Shown: one piece after another, positions 34,771-38,595 of the stretch
How positions within the stretch are numbered: position 1 is the first letter of the stretch
Layout of the letters: every line of letters starts with the position of its first letter
Source of the DNA: an uncultured Eubacteriales bacterium
GTDB lineage: Bacteria > Bacillota > Clostridia > Peptostreptococcales > Anaerovoracaceae
DNA: 38,595 bases
Direction of reading: 5' to 3'
NCBI GenBank assembly: GCA_900318155.1
Contig: ONJN01000084.1
Span: forward strand, 1 to 38,595
Program-made: the position numbers and the translations under genes
The notes under the pieces: generated by a model
What the model was told of the DNA's origin: nothing
The model's input: the letters and a program-made list of their open reading frames with translations, nothing else
The model's database searches: none

Positions 34771-34800
34771 CCGCGTTTCACGTGAAACGCGGACGTTTTT
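34771..34800 (+). terminator. Terminator after rsmG built on a parS site
   Basis: Positions 34771-34792 form a perfect 22-bp palindrome: CCGC, then the parS core, then GCGG. ACG and a run of T residues (34796-34800) follow. As RNA it gives a self-complementary hairpin with the T-run of an intrinsic terminator, behind the rsmG stop. Confidence 0.65.
34774..34789. other. parS: parS centromere site
   Basis: GTTTCACGTGAAAC (34775-34788) matches the conserved core of the bacterial parS consensus TGTTTCACGTGAAACA; the two outermost bases are C and G here. It lies just before the parA-parB genes, near the origin as expected. ParB should load here. Confidence 0.9.
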
Positions 34801-34879
34801 CAGCTAAAATAGTGGCATTAAGGAGTAGAATATAATATAATGTTCTTAATATATTATGTGGTCCGCGGGAGGCATTTTT

Positions 34880-35653
34880 ATGAGTAAAGCAATAGCGATT
34901 TTTAACCAGAAAGGTGGCGTAGGTAAGACTACGACGAATATTAATCTCGGAGCCAGCCTTGCTGCTTTCGGTAAAAAAATTCTGATGCTCGATATCGATC
35001 CGCAGGGAAATACGACAAGCGGTATTGGCATCTCAAAGAAAAATCTCGAATACACAATGTATGATCTGTTGATTGATTCAGATTTTGATACGCATGAAGC
35101 AATTATTCACACAGCAGTCTCAAATCTGGATCTGGTACCGGCAAACGTAGACCTGGCTGGTGCTGAGATCGAACTGGTGCAGATCAGTGGAAGAGAAAAG
35201 AGACTTCGGGATGCGATTGCAAGGATAAGAGATGAATATGATTTTATTTTTATCGATTGCCCCCCGTCTCTTGGACTATTAACAATTAATTCATTGTGTG
35301 CGGTAGAAAGTGTTTTGATTCCGATCCAGTGTGAGTTTTATGCGCTGGAAGGGGTTAGCCAGCTGATCAGTACGATCGATCTGGTGAAAAAGAGCTTCAA
35401 TCCTGATTTAGAAATCGAGGGAGTTGTTCTCAGTATGTTTGATGGAAGAACAAATCTTTCGATTCAGGTGGTTCAGGAAGTTAAAAAATATTTCGGATCA
35501 AAGGTTTATTCGACGGTTATTCCGAGAAATATACGTCTCGCAGAAGCGCCGGGATTTGGAATGGCGATCACTGAATATGATCCGAAATCAAAAGGGGCTA
35601 AGGCATATAAGAAATTTGCAAAAGAATTTCTTGAAAGGGAGGGCAGTAAGTAA
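34880..35653 (+). CDS. parA: Chromosome partitioning ATPase ParA (Soj)
   Basis: 257 residues from the chosen start. It drives origin segregation with ParB and can influence DnaA. The deviant Walker A is NQKGGVGKTT (about 9-18), followed by DIDPQGN and IDCPPSLGLL. The frame is open 8 codons further upstream, but MSKAIAIFNQKGG has GGGAGG ahead of it at good spacing. The start of parB overlaps its stop by one base. Confidence 0.96.
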   Translation: MSKAIAIFNQKGGVGKTTTNINLGASLAAFGKKILMLDIDPQGNTTSGIGISKKNLEYTMYDLLIDSDFDTHEAIIHTAVSNLDLVPANVDLAGAEIELVQISGREKRLRDAIARIRDEYDFIFIDCPPSLGLLTINSLCAVESVLIPIQCEFYALEGVSQLISTIDLVKKSFNPDLEIEGVVLSMFDGRTNLSIQVVQEVKKYFGSKVYSTVIPRNIRLAEAPGFGMAITEYDPKSKGAKAYKKFAKEFLEREGSK

Positions 35654-36546
35654 TGACAACAAGATCCCCAAAAAACAGAGGATTAGGGAAAGGACTGGAC
35701 GCATTGTTTGCTGATCAGGCGCCTGTCTCAGAGCGTAAGGATAACGGGGAAATGCAACGCGTTGATGACAGTGATCGGGTTCTTTATATCGATATAAATG
35801 ATATAAAGCCGAATGCCAATCAGCCGAGAAAGAATTTTAATGCGGAAAAGATTCGCGAGCTGGCGGATTCAATCGTGGAACACGGTATCATTCAGCCGCT
35901 TGTCGTCAGAGAAAGCAACGGTTTTTGTGAAATCGTTGCAGGTGAGCGGAGGTGGCGAGCGGCAAGGATTGCCGGACTGAAAAGGGTTCCGTGTATCATG
36001 AGGGAGTTTACTGACGAACAGAATATGCTTGTTTCCATCATCGAAAACATGCAGCGTGAAGATTTGAATCCTATAGAGGAAGCAAAAGGTCTGCAGCAAA
36101 TGATGGTCAATTTTGGGCTGACGCACGACCAGATTTCAAAAAGCATTAGTAAGAGTCGTCCGTATATCAGTAATTCACTCAGGCTTCTGAAGCTGCCGGA
36201 GGAAATCCAGGACATGGTCAGTGACGGCCTTTTGTCGATGGGTCATGCGCGTGCGCTCGTGAACGTAGATAGTCAGGAACTGCAGATCGCACTTTGTCGG
36301 TCTGTAGTTGAAGAAGGCCTTTCTGTCAGAGAACTTGAAAGAATTGTGGCTGCAGAGGGGAAACCAAAGAAAAGAAGAGCGAAAAGAATGAAAAATCCCG
36401 ATACGATCCGAGTTGAGAATCAACTGAAGGAAAAGTTCGGGACAAAAGTTACGATCAGTGAAACAGGAAAAAAAGGAAAGATCCAGCTTGAGTTTTACAG
36501 TCCGGAAGAATTAAATAGATTGTTGGACATGTTGATATCAGATTGA
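35653..36546 (+). CDS. parB: Chromosome partitioning protein ParB (Spo0J)
   Basis: 297 residues. It binds parS and spreads along DNA as a CTP-dependent clamp. The N-terminus RGLGKGLDALFAD is the ParA-stimulating region. The CTPase motifs are NQPRKNF, VVRESNGFCEIVAGERRWRAA (GERR) and ENMQREDLNPIEEA. The helix-turn-helix is FGLTHDQISKSISKSRPYISNSLRLL. Its place next to parA supports Spo0J rather than the nucleoid-occlusion paralogue Noc. Start overlaps the parA stop (TAATG). Confidence 0.96.
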   Translation: MTTRSPKNRGLGKGLDALFADQAPVSERKDNGEMQRVDDSDRVLYIDINDIKPNANQPRKNFNAEKIRELADSIVEHGIIQPLVVRESNGFCEIVAGERRWRAARIAGLKRVPCIMREFTDEQNMLVSIIENMQREDLNPIEEAKGLQQMMVNFGLTHDQISKSISKSRPYISNSLRLLKLPEEIQDMVSDGLLSMGHARALVNVDSQELQIALCRSVVEEGLSVRELERIVAAEGKPKKRRAKRMKNPDTIRVENQLKEKFGTKVTISETGKKGKIQLEFYSPEELNRLLDMLISD

Positions 36547-36555
36547 TTCGTGGAT

Positions 36556-36571
36556 TGTTTCATATGAAACA
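36556..36571. other. Variant parS-like palindrome
   Basis: TGTTTCATATGAAACA is a perfect 16-bp palindrome. It equals the parS consensus except that the central CG is TA. It lies 10 bp behind parB in the 134-bp gap before the DHH gene. It may be a weak parS or a Noc-like site. Confidence 0.5.
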
Positions 36572-36680
36572 TTGTTTGATTTAAGCCTTTGTTTAAATAG
36601 AGAAGAGTTTTAATCGCGTTTTAAGGCGTTTCGGATACAGATATAGAGCGATATTTATTTGCTGAACAACGGGAGTAAGT

Positions 36681-38447
36681 ATGATAGAAGAAAATTTTGA
36701 AAAAAAATTTACAGCATTGGTTCCATTACCGATGTGTGTGGTAAATCAGAACGGAAAGATCCTGAATTCCAACTCTCTCATAGACAAAGTGTTTATTTAT
36801 GATGAATTAACAGACTATGATTTTTTTGCGCTGACCGGAATAAAAATCGCAGACCTTATCTCAGCGGCAGAAAACAATGTGAGTAAAACGATCAACAGAA
36901 ATGACAGGAAGTTCCGTCTTTCGGTATCCAAAGATGAGAAGACTGAAGAGGGAAATGTTTTTGTTTTTTTTCATGACATAACTGATTACGAAAAATTAAA
37001 AAATAAGTATGATGATGAGAGAGTTTGTGTTGCCCGGGTTAACGTTGATAATTACGACGAAATGAAGATTAATACGGAACCGGAAATGCAGATGACGATT
37101 TCTTCTCAGGTGGACAAAATTGTACGGCGCTGGGCCGCAAAGATTCGTGGTTCAATCGTTGCGACCAGTCCAAGTGAATACATCATATATTTTCCGTTTA
37201 TGTCAGTGGAGAATATCACAAGAAATAAGTTTACTGTCCTTGATGAAGTCCGGGATATTGAAAGTGAGGCTGATTTCCCGATGAGTCTCAGTATCGGCGT
37301 CGGAATTGACGGGGCTGATGTTATTGAAACCAAATCGCTGGCAGATGCCGCGATCGACCTTGCTCTCGGGCGAGGCGGCGATCAGGCGGTTGTCCGGCGA
37401 GGTAATAAGATTGAGTACTACGGTGGGATTCTTCAGACGGTTGAAAAAGGAAATAAAGGAAAATCGAGAGTCATCGCGCATGCACTCAGCCGGCTGATTG
37501 AGCAGGCGGAACGGATTATGATCATGGGTCATAAAAACCCGGATATGGACGCATTTGGCTCGGAACTTGGAATGTTCCGTTTTTGCCAGATTAACGGGAA
37601 AAATTCCTATATTGTTTTAAGCGAGCTGTCTGATTCAATGCAGACAATCTATAAGAGCGCGAAGGAACGTGATATCTATATGTTTATAGATCATAAAAAA
37701 GCGCTGGAACTGATCGATGAAAATACACTTTTGATTGTTGTTGATACACACCGGCCGAGTTATACCGAATGTGGAGAATTGCTTGAGCATACGGAACGGA
37801 TTGTGGTCATTGATCACCATCGAAAAGCGGTGGATGCGATCGAAAGCCCGGTTTTATCGTATATAGAATCCTATGCATCCTCGACGGCAGAGCTTGTGAC
37901 GGAACTGCTCCAGTACACGGGAGGAAAAAAGCAGCTGGATAAATTTGAGGCAGAAGCGCTTCTTGCCGGCATGACAGTGGACACAAACCGCTTTGCCGTG
38001 AAGACTGGTGTGCGGACATTTGAGGCTGCAGCCTGGCTCCGGCGCGCGGGAGCCGATACGACGATTGTAAAGAGACTTTTTCAGAACAATCTGGAGGATT
38101 TTAAAGCACGGGCGAAAGCTATCGCGGATGCGGAGATCAGTGAAGATGGAATCGCGACATCAACGCTTGAAGGTTACAAGAGTGAGGCACAGATCATCAA
38201 TTCGCAGGTTGCGGATGAATTACTGAATGTGAAAGGCGTACGTGCGGCTTTTGTCGCGGGAAGAGATGAGACAGGTCAGACGGTCATAAGTGCGCGATCG
38301 CTCGGTGAGGTTAATGTCCAGGTCATTATGGAGAAAATCGGCGGTGGAGGCCATTTGACTACGGCTGGTGCGCAGGTTGAAGAAACGCCGGAGGAAATTA
38401 TCGACGTTATTAAACTGATTCTGGAGGGTATGAAATCGGAAGAATAG
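36681..38447 (+). CDS. DHH-family c-di-AMP phosphodiesterase, GdpP-like, without membrane anchor
   Basis: 588 residues. GdpP-type enzymes hydrolyse cyclic di-AMP. Here a PAS-like domain (about 10-105) is followed by a degenerate GGDEF domain (about 112-245, with GRGGDQAV at 230-237). The DHH domain (275-430) has [13 protein letters not shown] (282-294), VVDTHRP and IDHH (377-380), and the DHHA1 domain has [14 protein letters not shown] near the end. All metal-binding motifs are intact. The two N-terminal transmembrane helices of classical GdpP are missing and no frame upstream supplies them, so the enzyme should be cytosolic. Its position before rplI is the usual one. Shine-Dalgarno GGGAG is present. 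Confidence 0.9.
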   Translation: MIEENFEKKFTALVPLPMCVVNQNGKILNSNSLIDKVFIYDELTDYDFFALTGIKIADLISAAENNVSKTINRNDRKFRLSVSKDEKTEEGNVFVFFHDITDYEKLKNKYDDERVCVARVNVDNYDEMKINTEPEMQMTISSQVDKIVRRWAAKIRGSIVATSPSEYIIYFPFMSVENITRNKFTVLDEVRDIESEADFPMSLSIGVGIDGADVIETKSLADAAIDLALGRGGDQAVVRRGNKIEYYGGILQTVEKGNKGKSRVIAHALSRLIEQAERIMIMGHKNPDMDAFGSELGMFRFCQINGKNSYIVLSELSDSMQTIYKSAKERDIYMFIDHKKALELIDENTLLIVVDTHRPSYTECGELLEHTERIVVIDHHRKAVDAIESPVLSYIESYASSTAELVTELLQYTGGKKQLDKFEAEALLAGMTVDTNRFAVKTGVRTFEAAAWLRRAGADTTIVKRLFQNNLEDFKARAKAIADAEISEDGIATSTLEGYKSEAQIINSQVADELLNVKGVRAAFVAGRDETGQTVISARSLGEVNVQVIMEKIGGGGHLTTAGAQVEETPEEIIDVIKLILEGMKSEE

Positions 38448-38460
38448 AAAGAGGGATGAC

Positions 38461-38595
38461 ATGATTGTTATTTTAAAAAGAGATGTAAAAGGTGCCGGCA
38501 AGGCTGGCGAAATCGTGAAAGTCAGTGACGGATACGCAAGAAATATGCTTTTGCCGAGGGGCTATGCCGTTGAAGCGACAAAGGGAAATATTCGC
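38461..38595 (+). CDS. rplI: 50S ribosomal protein L9, N-terminal part
   Basis: The first 45 codons, cut by the window end. [19 protein letters not shown] and [20 protein letters not shown] are the conserved N-terminal domain of L9, which binds 23S rRNA. It starts 13 bp behind the DHH-protein gene, with AAGAGGG upstream. Confidence 0.96.
   Translation, partial: MIVILKRDVKGAGKAGEIVKVSDGYARNMLLPRGYAVEATKGNIR

Overview
The window is a chromosomal replication-origin region from a low-to-moderate-GC Bacillota bacterium, most likely a Clostridia-type anaerobe. The evidence is the classic divergent origin order: dnaA-dnaN-recF-gyrB-gyrA run leftward, and rpmH-rnpA-yidD-yidC-jag-mnmE-mnmG-rsmG-parA-parB-gdpP-rplI run rightward. 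Other hints are DnaA boxes of the TTATCCACA type, an SPxTG-type cell-wall sorting signal, LytS-type and OmpR-type two-component systems, and an AmmeMemoRadiSam locus. I cannot name the species from sequence alone.

Left part (1-5460): a leftward cytosolic LytS-type histidine kinase and its REC-winged helix-BTAD response regulator lie in front of a gene of which only the first bases are present. Upstream of the kinase, and also leftward, is a large Cna_B-repeat surface protein with an SPMTG sorting signal. Next (5580-7390) come an acyl-CoA dehydrogenase and, directly behind it, a free-standing ETF-alpha FAD-binding domain with no ETF N-terminal domain and no ETF-beta. I regard this as the most unusual gene in the window.

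Accessory stretch (7460-9840): a leftward four-gene run. It holds a ribbon-helix-helix regulator, a BglII/BstYI-like restriction endonuclease and an MT-A70 adenine methyltransferase, the three with overlapping reading frames, followed by a WalJ/YycJ-like metallo-hydrolase. A consensus promoter sits under an inverted repeat that may be the regulator's operator. Region 10030-17780 is rightward: RNase HI, an EamA transporter, the Memo-AMMECR1 fusion plus its radical SAM enzyme, an OmpR/HisKA two-component pair, and a beta-helix-like lipoprotein whose promoter carries 11-bp-spaced repeats like those bound by OmpR/PhoB regulators.

Origin region (18100-38595): a sigma-B-type sigma factor with an RsbW-like anti-sigma factor but no adjacent anti-anti-sigma gene, gyrA, gyrB (with its own promoter inside the recF terminator), recF, dnaN and dnaA. 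oriC is bipartite. The dnaA-dnaN gap holds three perfect DnaA boxes and a DnaA-trio/GC-cluster unwinding element. The dnaA-rpmH gap holds one perfect and one near-perfect box and the two divergent promoters. The rightward arm carries the usual RNA-processing, membrane-insertion, tRNA/rRNA-modification and segregation genes. A parS site doubles as the stem of a terminator, and a second variant parS follows parB. The c-di-AMP phosphodiesterase homologue lacks the usual membrane anchor. The window ends inside rplI. No tRNA, rRNA, CRISPR array, insertion sequence or riboswitch was recognised.
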